Shown here in pieces: positions 33,315 through 42,030 of a stretch of 64,000 nucleotides of DNA; the stretch's first letter is position 1; each line of letters begins with the position of its first letter. A program made the position numbers and the translations under genes. The notes beneath the pieces were generated by a model that had not been told where the DNA came from, did no database searches, and saw only the letters and a program-made list of their open reading frames with translations. The DNA is taken from positions 7,270,001 through 7,334,000 of the forward strand of contig NZ_CP085173.1 in NCBI RefSeq assembly GCF_020616555.1, written 5' to 3'. This DNA is from Streptomyces longhuiensis (GTDB taxonomy: Bacteria > Actinomycetota > Actinomycetes > Streptomycetales > Streptomycetaceae).

Positions 33315-34199
33315 ATGAGCCATATCGAGAACGAGCTGTACAGCCAGCCCGAGTGCTGGGACCGGGCGGCCGAACTGGCCCTGAGTCAGGGAGCGTTGCT
33401 CCCCGAGCCGGGCGAGCGGGTCGCCGTCGTGGGCTGCGGCACCTCGCTCTTCATGGCGCAGGCCGCCGCCGCGCTGCGCGAGGACGCCGGCCACGGCGAG
33501 ACCCACGCCCACGCGGCCTCGGAGTTCCCGGCCGGACGCCACTACGACCGGGTCGTCGCCCTGACCCGCTCGGGCGCCACCACCGAGGTGCTCCGCCTCC
33601 TCGCCGGGCTGCGCGGACACGTCAGGACCACCGTGATCACCACGGACGCCGCGACCCCGGTGGCCGCGGCCGCCGACGACGTGCTCGCACTCGGCTTCGC
33701 CGACGAGAAGTCCGTCGTGCAGACCCGCTTCCCGACCTCGGCCCTCACCCTGCTGCGCACCCACTTCGGGCTGCACTCGCAGGATGTCGTGGACGACGCG
33801 CACGACGCGCTCGCCGAGCCGCTGCCCCCGTGGCTCGTCGGCTGCACACAGTTCACGTTCCTGGGCCGGGGCTGGACCGTGGGGCTCGCCGGCGAGGCGG
33901 CCCACAAGATGCGCGAGAGCCAACTCCCCTGGACCAGCGCCCATCCGGCCCTGGAGTACCGGCACGGCCCGATCAGTGTCTCGACGCGCGGCACGGTCAC
34001 GTGGATGCTCGGCGAGGCGCCCGCCGGTCTCGCCGACGAGGTGCACGCCACCGGCGGCATGTGGGTGGCCGGCGGCCTCGACCCGCTGGCCGAACTGGTA
34101 CGGACACAGCGCCTCGCGGTGGCGTTCGCGGTGGCCGGCGGCCGCAACCCGGACCGGCCCCGCCACCTCACGCGCTCGGTGATCCTCGCCCGGGTCTGA
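33315..34199 (+). CDS. SIS-domain sugar isomerase/deaminase (AgaS/GlmS-like)
   Basis: 294 residues with two SIS (sugar isomerase) domains. The first has VAVVGCGTSLFMAQAAA (phosphosugar loop) and VVALTRSGATTEV, the typical SGxTxE motif; the second has FLGRGWTVGLAGEAAHKMRE and EYRHGPIS. Related proteins isomerise or deaminate aminosugar phosphates such as galactosamine-6-phosphate or glucosamine-6-phosphate. There is no glutaminase domain, so it is not a full GlmS. Being next to a DeoR regulator and a sugar importer, it likely handles an aminosugar phosphate, which is inference. Confidence 0.82.
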   Translation: MSHIENELYSQPECWDRAAELALSQGALLPEPGERVAVVGCGTSLFMAQAAAALREDAGHGETHAHAASEFPAGRHYDRVVALTRSGATTEVLRLLAGLRGHVRTTVITTDAATPVAAAADDVLALGFADEKSVVQTRFPTSALTLLRTHFGLHSQDVVDDAHDALAEPLPPWLVGCTQFTFLGRGWTVGLAGEAAHKMRESQLPWTSAHPALEYRHGPISVSTRGTVTWMLGEAPAGLADEVHATGGMWVAGGLDPLAELVRTQRLAVAFAVAGGRNPDRPRHLTRSVILARV

Positions 34200-34241
34200 G
34201 GGGTCGACTCCGCCTGGGTGAACCGCTGTTGTGGGGCGGGG

Positions 34242-35561
34242 TCAGCGCGGCGGCGCCGACCGTGATCCCAGCACGCCGGGCGCCACCGAGTGCGGCAGCA
34301 GGTCCGCCGGGCTCTGCGGGAGCACCACCTCCAGCTCCGCCTCCTCGTGGAAGCGGTACGGGCGGTGCCCGAGCAGGCTGCCGAGATAGCGGCGCACGCG
34401 CGACATCTCGGCGCGCACGGTCACCGTGCGCGTCGGGTCGCCGAACATGTCCTCCGCGAGACCCGACGCGCTGCGCCCGCCGCGGTGCAGGGCCAGCAGA
34501 TAGAGGAGTTCGGCGTGGCGCGGGCTCAGCTCGTGCGTCCAGGACCGCGTGCCGTCCGTCACCGTCACCGACCAGCGCCGGGGCCTGCTCACGTCCAGGA
34601 CGACGCGGGTGCCGCCGAGCGGTTCGGCCGCCCCCTCCGGGCCGTCGGGCCGCAGCAGCCAGCCGCCCGGCAGCGGCGCCACCGCGCACATGCCCAGCGT
34701 CGGTACCCACGCCCGCCCGTCCGAGAGCTCCGAAAGCTCGGACAGCGACTTGGGCAGCACGATGCGGTCCACCGGCTGCATGCCGGTCACCGCCGCCGTC
34801 CAGCCCTGGACGTCCACCGCGACCGCCCGGCCGCCGATCCGCGCGAGGACCGGCGCCGCGACGGCCCGCAACCGGTCGAGCGCCGTCGCGTGCCGCTCCC
34901 GCAGCCGCGCCTCCGCGAGCTGCGCGACCGTCCCGACGAGCGAGAGCGTCGCCGGGTGCATCGTCTCCAGGGGGCCGCTCACATCGACGACGCCGATCAC
35001 CTGCCCGTCGCGCGGGTCCGTGATCGGTGCCCCCGTGCACGTCCAGGTGTGCAGCGACCCCACGAAGTGCTCGGCGGAGAAGACCTGCACCGGGCGCCGC
35101 GTCACGAGCGGTGTGCCCACCCCGTTCGTCCCGACGGTCTCCTCGGCCCAGTCCGCGCCCAGTTCGAAGCCGAGCCGGTCGGCCTTGTGCAGCACCGCCG
35201 CGTTGCCCTCGCGCCACAGGACGCGCCCCTCGGCGTCGGACACGACCATGATGTGCTGCGCCGCGTCCGCGACGGTGACCAGCGCCTCGCGCAGCACCGG
35301 CAGGACCTCCAGGAGCCCGGAGGACTGGCGGCGCTCCTCCACCTCCTCCACGCTCAGCAGACCCGAGCGCACGTCACGGTCCGGGTCGACCCCACTGCGG
35401 AGCATGCGGTTCCAGGACTCGCCGATCACCGGGCGCGGCAGGATCTGCGGCCGCTGCCCCGACAGGGTCGCGGCGCGGACACCCTTCAGGAGCCGCGCGG
35501 CCAGGGAGCAGTCCATGGTGGACAGCCGGCCGAGATCGACGGTCGAGTTCTTCTGCGTCAC
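34242..35561 (-). CDS. GAF-domain transcriptional regulator
   Basis: 439 residues. The N-terminus (about 40-85, QRPQILPRPVIGESWNRM, SGVDP) and GAF domain (about 100-235, GFELGADWAEETVGTNGVGT, TGAPITDPRDGQVIGVVDVSG) are those of AcoR-type activators. The sigma-54 AAA domain is missing. The C-terminus instead has a short winged-helix-like part (ELSPRHAELLYLLALHRGG, MSRVRRYLGSLLG). Actinobacterial proteins of this type usually activate dehydrogenase genes in response to small carbon compounds. GTG 35561 has AGGAGG 4-5 bases upstream. A TGCAAC dyad 90 bases upstream is a likely self-site. Confidence 0.75.
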   Translation of the reverse strand: MTQKNSTVDLGRLSTMDCSLAARLLKGVRAATLSGQRPQILPRPVIGESWNRMLRSGVDPDRDVRSGLLSVEEVEERRQSSGLLEVLPVLREALVTVADAAQHIMVVSDAEGRVLWREGNAAVLHKADRLGFELGADWAEETVGTNGVGTPLVTRRPVQVFSAEHFVGSLHTWTCTGAPITDPRDGQVIGVVDVSGPLETMHPATLSLVGTVAQLAEARLRERHATALDRLRAVAAPVLARIGGRAVAVDVQGWTAAVTGMQPVDRIVLPKSLSELSELSDGRAWVPTLGMCAVAPLPGGWLLRPDGPEGAAEPLGGTRVVLDVSRPRRWSVTVTDGTRSWTHELSPRHAELLYLLALHRGGRSASGLAEDMFGDPTRTVTVRAEMSRVRRYLGSLLGHRPYRFHEEAELEVVLPQSPADLLPHSVAPGVLGSRSAPPR

Positions 35562-35650
35562 GGGTCCTCCTGGAACAGACCAGTGCGTGGGGACGTGTGC
35601 ATATCGTGCCGCTTCACCGGCCCTTGTGGGGGCGGAAAGGCGGGCGCGAC

Positions 35651-35670
35651 AGTTGCAACCCTCTGCAACT
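35651..35670. promoter_or_regulatory. Inverted repeat before the GAF regulator gene
   Basis: AGTTGCA-N6-TGCAACT, a perfect dyad with 7-base arms, lies 90 bases upstream of the regulator start, between it and the aidB-like gene's terminator. It is a good size for a dimeric helix-turn-helix activator. Confidence 0.5.
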
Positions 35671-35751
35671 CTGGCGAACAGCCGTACGTCGGTCGAAGCT
35701 GAAACGGTGCCGCTCCGGCGGCGCGGGAGCTCCTCAAGGGGCCTGAAGGGC

Positions 35752-35785
35752 GGGGGTGATGCCGTGTCGGCGCAGCATCACCCCC
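35752..35785 (-). terminator. Terminator after the aidB-like gene
   Basis: GGGGGTGATGC (35752-35762) and GCATCACCCCC (35775-35785) form a perfect 11-bp stem with a 12-base loop, about 65 bases beyond the stop of the acyl-CoA dehydrogenase gene. Confidence 0.75.
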
Positions 35786-35850
35786 GTGACCTCAAGGGTC
35801 AAGGCCCGTGACCCCAGTCGTCACCCCCTGACCTTTGCCCGGCCGGGCGC

Positions 35851-37497
35851 TCAGCTCACAGGGCGCGCCCGCTCGACGACCGACCGCAGGTCCAGGCTGT
35901 GCGGCAGCGTGCCGAACGCCGCACCCCAGTCCCCGCCGAGCCGCGAGGCGCAGAACGCGTCCGCGACCTCCGGCGGCGCGTGACGCACCAGCAGCGAACC
36001 CTGGAGCACGAGAGCGATCCGTTCCACGACCCGGCGCGCCCGTGCCTCGATGCCTTCCAGGTCGGCGAGTTCGGTCAGCAGGTCCTTGATCGCCCCGTCG
36101 AGGCGGTGATCGGCGCCGCGTGCCCTGCCGACCTCCTGGAGGAACGCGTCGAGCGCCTGCGGCTCGCGCTGCAACGCCCGCAGCACGTCGAGCGCCTGCA
36201 CATTGCCGGACCCTTCCCAGATCGAGTTGAGCGGCGACTCGCGCAGCAGCCGCGGCATGCCGGACTCCTCCACGTAACCGTTCCCGCCCAGGCACTCCAG
36301 GGCCTCCGCCGCCACGGGCGTACACCGCTTCGTCACCCAGTACTTGGCGGCCGGCACCGCGATCCGCAGGAACGCCCGCTCCTGCTCCGACCCGGTGTCC
36401 TGCACGGCGTCCTGGGCCGCCGCGAGCCGCAGCGCCAGCGTCGTCGCGGCCTCCGACTCCAGCGCCAGGTCGGCCAGCACGTTGCGCATCAGCGGCTTGT
36501 CGACGAGCCGGCCGCCGAACGCCTCGCGGTAGGTGCAGTGGTGGATCGCCTGCGCGACGGCCTGGCGCATGATGGCGGCCGAACCGAGCACACAGTCCAG
36601 GCGCGTGGCGGCGACCATCTCGATGATGGTGCGCACCCCGCGCCCCTCGTCGCCGACCCGGCGCGCCCACGTCCCGTCGAACTCGACCTCGGCCGACGCG
36701 TTCGAGCGGTTGCCCAGCTTGTCCTTGAGCCGCTGGATCGCGAACGGGTTGCGCGTGCCGTCCTCCAGGACGCGCGGCAGCAGGAAACACGTGAGTCCCT
36801 CGGGCGCCTGCGCCAGGACGAGGAACCCGTCCGACATGGGCGCCGAACAGAACCACTTGTGCCCGGTCAGTTCGTACGTGCCGTCCTCGGCGAGCGGCGT
36901 CGCCCGCGTCGTGTTCGCGCGGACGTCGGAGCCGCCCTGCTTCTCCGTCATGCCCATCCCGAACACGACGCCCGCCTTCGCGGCGGCGGGCCGCAGCCCC
37001 GCGTCGTACACCGTCGACGTCAGCCGGGGCTCCCACTCGGCGGCCAGCGCGGGGTCGGCCCGCAGCGCGGGCACCGCCGCGTGCGTCATCGACAGGGGGC
37101 AGGTGTGGCCCGCCTCGACCTGGCTCCACACCAGGAACGCGGCCGCGCGCCGCAGATGGCCGCCGGGCCGCGACCAGGCCGACGTGAGTCCGGCCGAGAC
37201 GCCCTTGGCCATGAGCCGGTGCCAGGCCGGATGGAAGGCGACCTCGTCGACGCGGTGGCCGTAGCGGTCGTGGGTGTGCAGCGTCGGCGGATTCTCGTTC
37301 GCGAGCACGCCCCACTCCTGCGCCTGGGCGGAACCGGCGGCGCGGCCGAGGCCGCCGAGTTCCTCGCGGACCTCGGCCGTGAGCGAGGGCTCCAGATGCC
37401 GTTCGACCCCCTCGGTGAGGACCCTGTCCGCGGCAAAAACGTCATATCCCACCAGGGGCGGAGCCTGGTTGGTCACTGCGTGGGTGGTGGCTGCCAT
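35851..37497 (-). CDS. AidB-like acyl-CoA dehydrogenase
   Basis: 548 residues, the length of AidB rather than of ordinary acyl-CoA dehydrogenases (about 380). It keeps FGMGMTEKQGGSDVRANTT (FAD-binding strand motif), GHKWFCSAPMSDGFLVLAQ and ECLGGNGYVEESGMPRLLRE (FAD contact and catalytic-loop region). E. coli AidB is a FAD protein of the adaptive response to alkylating agents that binds DNA; actinobacterial homologues often serve unknown metabolism. ATG 37497 lies only 18 bases from the divergent BrkB-family start, with a shared TACGGTA box between. Confidence 0.85.
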   Translation of the reverse strand: MAATTHAVTNQAPPLVGYDVFAADRVLTEGVERHLEPSLTAEVREELGGLGRAAGSAQAQEWGVLANENPPTLHTHDRYGHRVDEVAFHPAWHRLMAKGVSAGLTSAWSRPGGHLRRAAAFLVWSQVEAGHTCPLSMTHAAVPALRADPALAAEWEPRLTSTVYDAGLRPAAAKAGVVFGMGMTEKQGGSDVRANTTRATPLAEDGTYELTGHKWFCSAPMSDGFLVLAQAPEGLTCFLLPRVLEDGTRNPFAIQRLKDKLGNRSNASAEVEFDGTWARRVGDEGRGVRTIIEMVAATRLDCVLGSAAIMRQAVAQAIHHCTYREAFGGRLVDKPLMRNVLADLALESEAATTLALRLAAAQDAVQDTGSEQERAFLRIAVPAAKYWVTKRCTPVAAEALECLGGNGYVEESGMPRLLRESPLNSIWEGSGNVQALDVLRALQREPQALDAFLQEVGRARGADHRLDGAIKDLLTELADLEGIEARARRVVERIALVLQGSLLVRHAPPEVADAFCASRLGGDWGAAFGTLPHSLDLRSVVERARPVS

Positions 37498-37503
37498 GAC
37501 AGA

Positions 37504-37510
37504 TACGGTA
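37504..37510. promoter_or_regulatory. Shared symmetrical -10 box for two divergent, probably leaderless genes
   Basis: The plus strand reads TACGGT (37504-37509), 6 bases before GTG 37516. The minus strand reads TACCGT (37510-37505), 7 bases before ATG 37497. Both match TANNNT and no Shine-Dalgarno lies in proper position for either gene. One 7-bp element seems to serve both directions. No good -35 hexamer is visible. Confidence 0.5.
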
Positions 37511-37515
37511 AGGAC

Positions 37516-38691
37516 GTGCACCAGGCAAAAGAAACACCCGATCGGCCACGCAGAGGCCGACTCCACCGGGCCCGCGCCCTTTATCGCAACGTCTCGAAGC
37601 GCAGGACCGCCTGGCTGCTGCTCAAGGACACCGTCAACTCGTGCATGGAGTACCGCATCCTGGGGCTCGCGGCCGAGGCGGCGTTCTTCACGCTCCTGTC
37701 CGTGCCCCCGCTGCTCCTCTCCCTGATCGGGCTGCTCGCCTACGTCGACACGTGGACCGGCGCCCACACGATCGCGGGCGTGCGCGACAACATCCTGGAG
37801 GCGTCGCGCACCGTCCTGACCGACGAGGGCGTGAAGGAGATCGCCCGGCCCATCCTCGACGACGCGATGAAGGGCCGTCCGGACGTCATCTCCATCGGCT
37901 TCCTGTTCTCGCTGTGGTCGGGCTCGCGCGCGGTGTCCACGTTCGTCGACACGGTGACGGTCATGTACGGGCTCGACGGTGTGCGCGGCATCGTCAAGAC
38001 CCGGCTGCTCGCCTTCCTGCTGTTCCTCGTCGCGCTGATCGTCGGCTCGGTCGCGCTGCCGCTGATGATCGCGGGCCCGGACGCGGTGATCGCCCTGGTC
38101 CCGTGGTCGGAGACCGTGGTCCAGGTCCTGTACTGGCCCGTCGTCCTCCTGCTGTCCGTGGTCTTCCTGACGACGCTCTACCACGTGTCCGTGCCGGTGC
38201 GCTCGCCGTGGATCGAGGACGTCCCCGGTGCGCTCGTGGCCCTCGCGATGTGGGTGCCGGGCAGCTTCCTGCTCCGCCTCTACATCACCAGCACCATCGA
38301 GGGCCCCACCATCTACGGGTCCCTGGCCGCGCCCGTCGCGGTGCTCCTGTGGATCGGCGTATCGGCGTTCGCGGTGCTCGTCGGCGCCGCGGTGAACGCG
38401 GCGATCGACCGGGTCTGGCCGTCCGTCGCGACTTCGGTCGCCCGCGCCGCCAACGAGCGGTGGCGGACCAAGCAGGCCGCGGAGTACGTCGCCCGCTCCG
38501 CCGCCCGCGAGGCGCACGGCGGCATCGACGACGCGGACGACCCCGACATGCCGTCCGAGTTCCCCGAGCGCTGGTCGAAGTTCCTGCCCCCGGACGACGT
38601 GTCGTCCCGCCTGCGCGCGCACGTGCGCAAGAACGGCGACCATGCGCAGGGCCCCAACCCGCGTGACCACGACGACCACGACCACAACTGA
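37516..38691 (+). CDS. YihY/BrkB family membrane protein
   Basis: 391 residues. After a basic cytoplasmic N-terminus, six membrane segments follow (first about 57-82, AAEAAFFTLLSVPPLLLSLIG). The pattern includes FLFSLWSGSRAVSTFVDTV and APVAVLLWIGVSAFAVLVGAAVNA, typical of the BrkB/YihY family. Once called ribonuclease BN, these are membrane proteins of unsettled function, perhaps transporters. The C-terminal tail is acidic and ends in an Asp/His-rich DHDDHDHN run that could bind metal. The GTG start is supported by the -10 box 6 bases before it. Confidence 0.82.
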   Translation: MHQAKETPDRPRRGRLHRARALYRNVSKRRTAWLLLKDTVNSCMEYRILGLAAEAAFFTLLSVPPLLLSLIGLLAYVDTWTGAHTIAGVRDNILEASRTVLTDEGVKEIARPILDDAMKGRPDVISIGFLFSLWSGSRAVSTFVDTVTVMYGLDGVRGIVKTRLLAFLLFLVALIVGSVALPLMIAGPDAVIALVPWSETVVQVLYWPVVLLLSVVFLTTLYHVSVPVRSPWIEDVPGALVALAMWVPGSFLLRLYITSTIEGPTIYGSLAAPVAVLLWIGVSAFAVLVGAAVNAAIDRVWPSVATSVARAANERWRTKQAAEYVARSAAREAHGGIDDADDPDMPSEFPERWSKFLPPDDVSSRLRAHVRKNGDHAQGPNPRDHDDHDHN

Positions 38692-38733
38692 CCGGCCGAC
38701 GCCACCCCGCGCACGCGGCGTAGCCTCGAAGAC

Positions 38734-39435
38734 GTGGCTGACGTGTACCGGGAGCGGGCGGCGCCGAGCGTGGCGGGCGCGGTCCTGTGGACCCGTACCG
38801 TCACCCCGGACGTCGACGGCCCAAGCACCGAACCGGACGTTCTGCCCGACGGCTGCATGGACCTGCTGTGGACCGAGGGGCGCCTCTTCGTCGCCGGACC
38901 CGACACGCGCGCGTACCGGCCCGGCATCAGCGGTGCCACCCGGTTCGCCGGCATCCGCTTCTTCCCCGGCACCGCGCCCGCCGTCCTCGGCGTCCCGGCC
39001 CAGGAACTGCGCGACCGGCGCGTCGACCTCGCCGACCTGTGGCCGTCGGACCAGGTGCGGCGCCTGACCGAACGCGTCGACGCGGCACCCGACCCGGCGG
39101 CCGCCCTCGAAGCCGTGGCCCTCGAACGGGGAGCCGCGCCGCCCGACGCCGTCCTGGCGCACATCGTGGCGTCGCTGGACGCGGGCCGCACCGTCGCCGA
39201 GACCGCCGACAGCGCGGGGCTCGGCGCCCGCAGCCTGCACCGGCGCTCCCTCGCCGCGTTCGGCTACGGACCCAAGACCCTGGCCCGCGTCCTGCGTCTG
39301 CAACGCGCCCTCGCGCTGGCCCGCGCAGGAGTGCCGCTCGCCGAGACGGCCGCGCGGGCGGGGTACGCCGACCAGGCCCATCTGGCACGCGACGTCAGGG
39401 GGTTGGCGGGCGTTCCGCTGACCCGCCTCGTCTGA
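38734..39435 (+). CDS. AraC family transcriptional regulator
   Basis: 233 residues. The N-terminal sensor part (VLPDGCMDLLWTEGRLFVAGPDT, GIRFFPGTAPAVLGVPAQEL) is of the DUF6597 type seen in actinobacterial AraC proteins. The C-terminal double helix-turn-helix (about 140-233) has VAETADSAGLGARSLHRR and ETAARAGYADQAHLARDVRG. Target unknown. TAGCCT (38721-38726) ends 7 bases before GTG 38734 with no Shine-Dalgarno, so a leaderless message is likely. It follows the BrkB gene by 42 bases but seems to have its own promoter. Confidence 0.83.
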   Translation: MADVYRERAAPSVAGAVLWTRTVTPDVDGPSTEPDVLPDGCMDLLWTEGRLFVAGPDTRAYRPGISGATRFAGIRFFPGTAPAVLGVPAQELRDRRVDLADLWPSDQVRRLTERVDAAPDPAAALEAVALERGAAPPDAVLAHIVASLDAGRTVAETADSAGLGARSLHRRSLAAFGYGPKTLARVLRLQRALALARAGVPLAETAARAGYADQAHLARDVRGLAGVPLTRLV

Positions 39436-39449
39436 CGGGGCCGCCGCGC

Positions 39450-40466
39450 CTACCAGGGCGAGATCGGCTCGATCCCGACCCGGCGCCCCTCCTCGTCGAG
39501 CAGATGCCCCATGCGCTTGACGGTGTGCAGGCCGACGATGCGGTCCGTCACCGTGAGCGTGGGCAGGCGGGCGCACAACGCGGTCTCGCGGCGCTGGATG
39601 TCACCCAGGTCGTGCACCCACAGCGTGGCGAAGATGTTCGCGGGCCCCGTGACGGCCGCGACGAGCCGGCACTCCGGGAGCGCGGCGAGCGTGCGGTGGA
39701 CGGTGCCGATGTCCCGCGCGGGGACCCGGCCGAGCAGTGACACCGGGACCGGGTGCCCGGCGAGCGCGGACGCGATGTCGCAGCGGAACGTCAGGACCGC
39801 CGAGTCCGTGAGGCGGCGCAGCCTGCGGCGGACGGTGGGCGGGCTGGTGTCGGTGCGCTCGGCGAGTTCGGCGAGGCCGAGCCGCCCGTCGCGGACGAGT
39901 TCTCCGAGCAGGGCCCGGTCCACGGGGTCGAGTTCGAGCCCGCGCGCCGGCTCCTGCGCCGCCGTGACGCTGCCGAGCGCCGTCATCTGCGAGGGGTCGA
40001 GGGAGCGCAGCCGCCAGCGACTGCCCTCGACGTAGAGCGACGTGGCGAACAGGGCGCTGACCGACACGATCCCCGGCAGCTGGTCCAGCTCCTGCGTGAG
40101 GAAGCGGCTGAGCGAGGGCAGGTCGGGGGAGAGCACGTCGAGGAGCAGGTCGGAGCTGCCGGGGGCGGTCACCTCGATCGTCACCGCCTCCGGGAGCGCG
40201 CTCAGCCGGGCGAGCAGCCTCGACCGCTCCTGAGGCAGGCAGCGCAGCAGCACGAACGCCGTGCAGCGGTTGCGGCTGAACTCGCGGCCCGGTGCCGCGT
40301 ACACCCAGGCGAGCCCCGCCCGCGTCAGCCGGTCCCAGCGCCGCGCCAGCGTGCCCGCCGTCACGCCGAGCAGTGGCGAGAGCTCCGACCAGGACGCCCT
40401 GGGCCGCAGCTGGAGGGCGTTCACCAGAGCCAGGTCCAGCTCGCTGGCCGTGACCGTTTCTCGCAT
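39450..40466 (-). CDS. Lrp/AsnC family regulator with two HTH domains
   Basis: 338 residues, about twice the usual AsnC length. An N-terminal AsnC helix-turn-helix (about 8-55, SELSPLLGVTAGTLARRWDRL) is followed by a ligand-binding RAM-like domain, then a second helix-turn-helix (about 175-225, GLAELAERTDTSPPTVRRRLRRL) and a second RAM-like domain. Such tandem AsnC proteins are common in actinomycetes and bind amino acids or related effectors. ATG 40466 has CGGAG 9-10 bases upstream. It is divergent from an MFS/M20 operon it probably controls. Confidence 0.82.
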   Translation of the reverse strand: MRETVTASELDLALVNALQLRPRASWSELSPLLGVTAGTLARRWDRLTRAGLAWVYAAPGREFSRNRCTAFVLLRCLPQERSRLLARLSALPEAVTIEVTAPGSSDLLLDVLSPDLPSLSRFLTQELDQLPGIVSVSALFATSLYVEGSRWRLRSLDPSQMTALGSVTAAQEPARGLELDPVDRALLGELVRDGRLGLAELAERTDTSPPTVRRRLRRLTDSAVLTFRCDIASALAGHPVPVSLLGRVPARDIGTVHRTLAALPECRLVAAVTGPANIFATLWVHDLGDIQRRETALCARLPTLTVTDRIVGLHTVKRMGHLLDEEGRRVGIEPISPW

Positions 40467-40485
40467 CACAAGCACTCCGTACGTA

Positions 40486-40503
40486 CGAATCCATGAATAT
40501 TCG
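40486..40503. promoter_or_regulatory. AT-rich dyad between the AsnC regulator and the MFS gene
   Basis: CGAAT-N8-ATTCG lies in the 112-base divergent gap, 20 bases upstream of the regulator start. AsnC proteins favour such AT-rich sites, so this may control both directions. Confidence 0.4.
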
Positions 40504-40578
40504 GGGCCGTCCGTGCCTCGGCCCGCACAGTAGCGACCACATTCGGTTCCGGCCACCAGAAGATGCAGAGGTGAAGCT

Positions 40579-42030
40579 GTGTCCACGCACACAACGGGAA
40601 CGGGGCGCGACCCCAGAGCGGTGGGCTCCGGCCCGGCCATGGTCGCGACGATGGCCGTCGTCGTCCTGTTCAGCGGCATCGTCCAGGGCTATCTGACCCC
40701 GCTCCTCCCCGAGGTCGGCCGGAGCCTGCACATCGGCACCGTCGGGCAGAACAACATCTACCTGCTCTTCCAGCTCGCCTGCGCCGTACTGACGCCGCTG
40801 CTGTCCCGGCTCGGTGACCTGCACGGACACCGCAGGCTGCTGCGGGTGGCGCTCGCGATGGTGGCGGGCGGCTCCCTCCTGATCGCCGCGTGGCCGTCCG
40901 CCGTGACCCTCGCCGTCGGCGTCACCCTCCAGGGCGCCCTCGTCGGCTTCTTCCCGCTCCTCGTGGGCATCCTCCGCTCCCGCGCCCCCGAGCAGAACCG
41001 CACCGGCATCTCGCTGCTCGTGGGCGTCCTGCTCATCGCGATCGGCGTCGGCGGGCTCGTGGCCGGCGCGCTCAGCGAGGGCCACGCGGAGGCGGGCCTG
41101 TGGACCGCGGTCCCCGTCGCCCTGCTCGCCGTCGTCGCCGGTCTCGTCCTGCCGGACAGCGACATCCCGCGTGGCGGCCGCTTCCACTACGGCGCGGCGA
41201 CGCTGCTCACCGCGGGCCTCGTCGCGCTCGTCCTCGTCCTCGCTCAGGGCAGCTCGTGGGGCTGGGGATCGGCGCGCACGATCGGGCTCGCCGCCGTGGC
41301 CGTCGCCGTCCTGGCGGCCTGGGTGGCTGTCGAGCGCCGGTCCGAGAACCCGCTGGTCAGCGTCCGCATGCTGGCCAACCCGCGGCTCGCGGTGGTCAGC
41401 GGCTACACGTTCTGCGCCTCGTTCGGCACGATCGGCTTCCTCGGCGCCAACGCCCTCTTCCTCGGCTCCTCACGCTCCGAGAACGGCTACGGCATGGACA
41501 TGGGCCCGCAGGCCATCGCCACGATCTCGCTCGCCATGGTCGTCGCCGGATTCGCCGGATCCACGCTGACGCCGCGTCTCGCCCGGAGCATCGGCGACCG
41601 CGCCGTGCTCGCCACGGGCGGTGTCCTCGTCGCGCTCGGCTTCCTGGGCATGGCCCTCTTCCACGACAGCCTCGCCCAGTACGTGACCTCCGCCCTTGTC
41701 GTGGGCCTGGCCACCGGGCTCTTCGAGTCGATCACGCGGACCCTGTCGGCGGAGGTCGTCGAGGAGCACGAGACCGCGCTCGCCGTCGGCCTCAACGAAC
41801 TCGCCCTCTCCCTGGGCGCGGCCATCGGCGCCGCCGTGATCGGCGGCTTCTTCACCGCCCACGCCGTGCGCGGCACCACGCGCATCGCGGAGTCCGGCTA
41901 CCTGTGGGGCTGGGGCGCGTGCGCGTGCGCCGCCGTCGTCGGCACGGCCCTCGCCCTGCGCTACCGCGCCCCCCGCGCCGACGCCGCCACCCCCGTACCG
42001 CACCTCGCCCCGACCGGAGACCTCGCATGA
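40579..42030 (+). CDS. MFS transporter (DHA2/14-TM drug:proton type)
   Basis: 483 residues with 14 predicted membrane helices. LSRLGDLHGHRRLLRVALAM is the MFS loop 2-3 motif (GDxxGHRR), and LLVGVLLIAIGVGGLVAGAL resembles antiporter motif C. It probably exports, or exchanges against protons, a compound linked to the next gene's amidohydrolase. GTG 40579 has GAGG 7 bases before. It is co-transcribed with the M20 gene (ATGA overlap), under the divergent AsnC regulator. Confidence 0.84.
   Translation: MSTHTTGTGRDPRAVGSGPAMVATMAVVVLFSGIVQGYLTPLLPEVGRSLHIGTVGQNNIYLLFQLACAVLTPLLSRLGDLHGHRRLLRVALAMVAGGSLLIAAWPSAVTLAVGVTLQGALVGFFPLLVGILRSRAPEQNRTGISLLVGVLLIAIGVGGLVAGALSEGHAEAGLWTAVPVALLAVVAGLVLPDSDIPRGGRFHYGAATLLTAGLVALVLVLAQGSSWGWGSARTIGLAAVAVAVLAAWVAVERRSENPLVSVRMLANPRLAVVSGYTFCASFGTIGFLGANALFLGSSRSENGYGMDMGPQAIATISLAMVVAGFAGSTLTPRLARSIGDRAVLATGGVLVALGFLGMALFHDSLAQYVTSALVVGLATGLFESITRTLSAEVVEEHETALAVGLNELALSLGAAIGAAVIGGFFTAHAVRGTTRIAESGYLWGWGACACAAVVGTALALRYRAPRADAATPVPHLAPTGDLA

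Noticed and set aside
34200..35250. Long plus-strand frames under the GAF regulator gene
   Set aside because: Arg/Pro/Ala-rich, antisense to a gene with GAF motifs. No ribosome-binding site.
35851..39576. 1241-codon minus-strand frame reading through the AidB-like gene and beyond
   Set aside because: Only the part from 37497 down matches a protein family. The upstream 690 codons are antisense to the BrkB and AraC genes.
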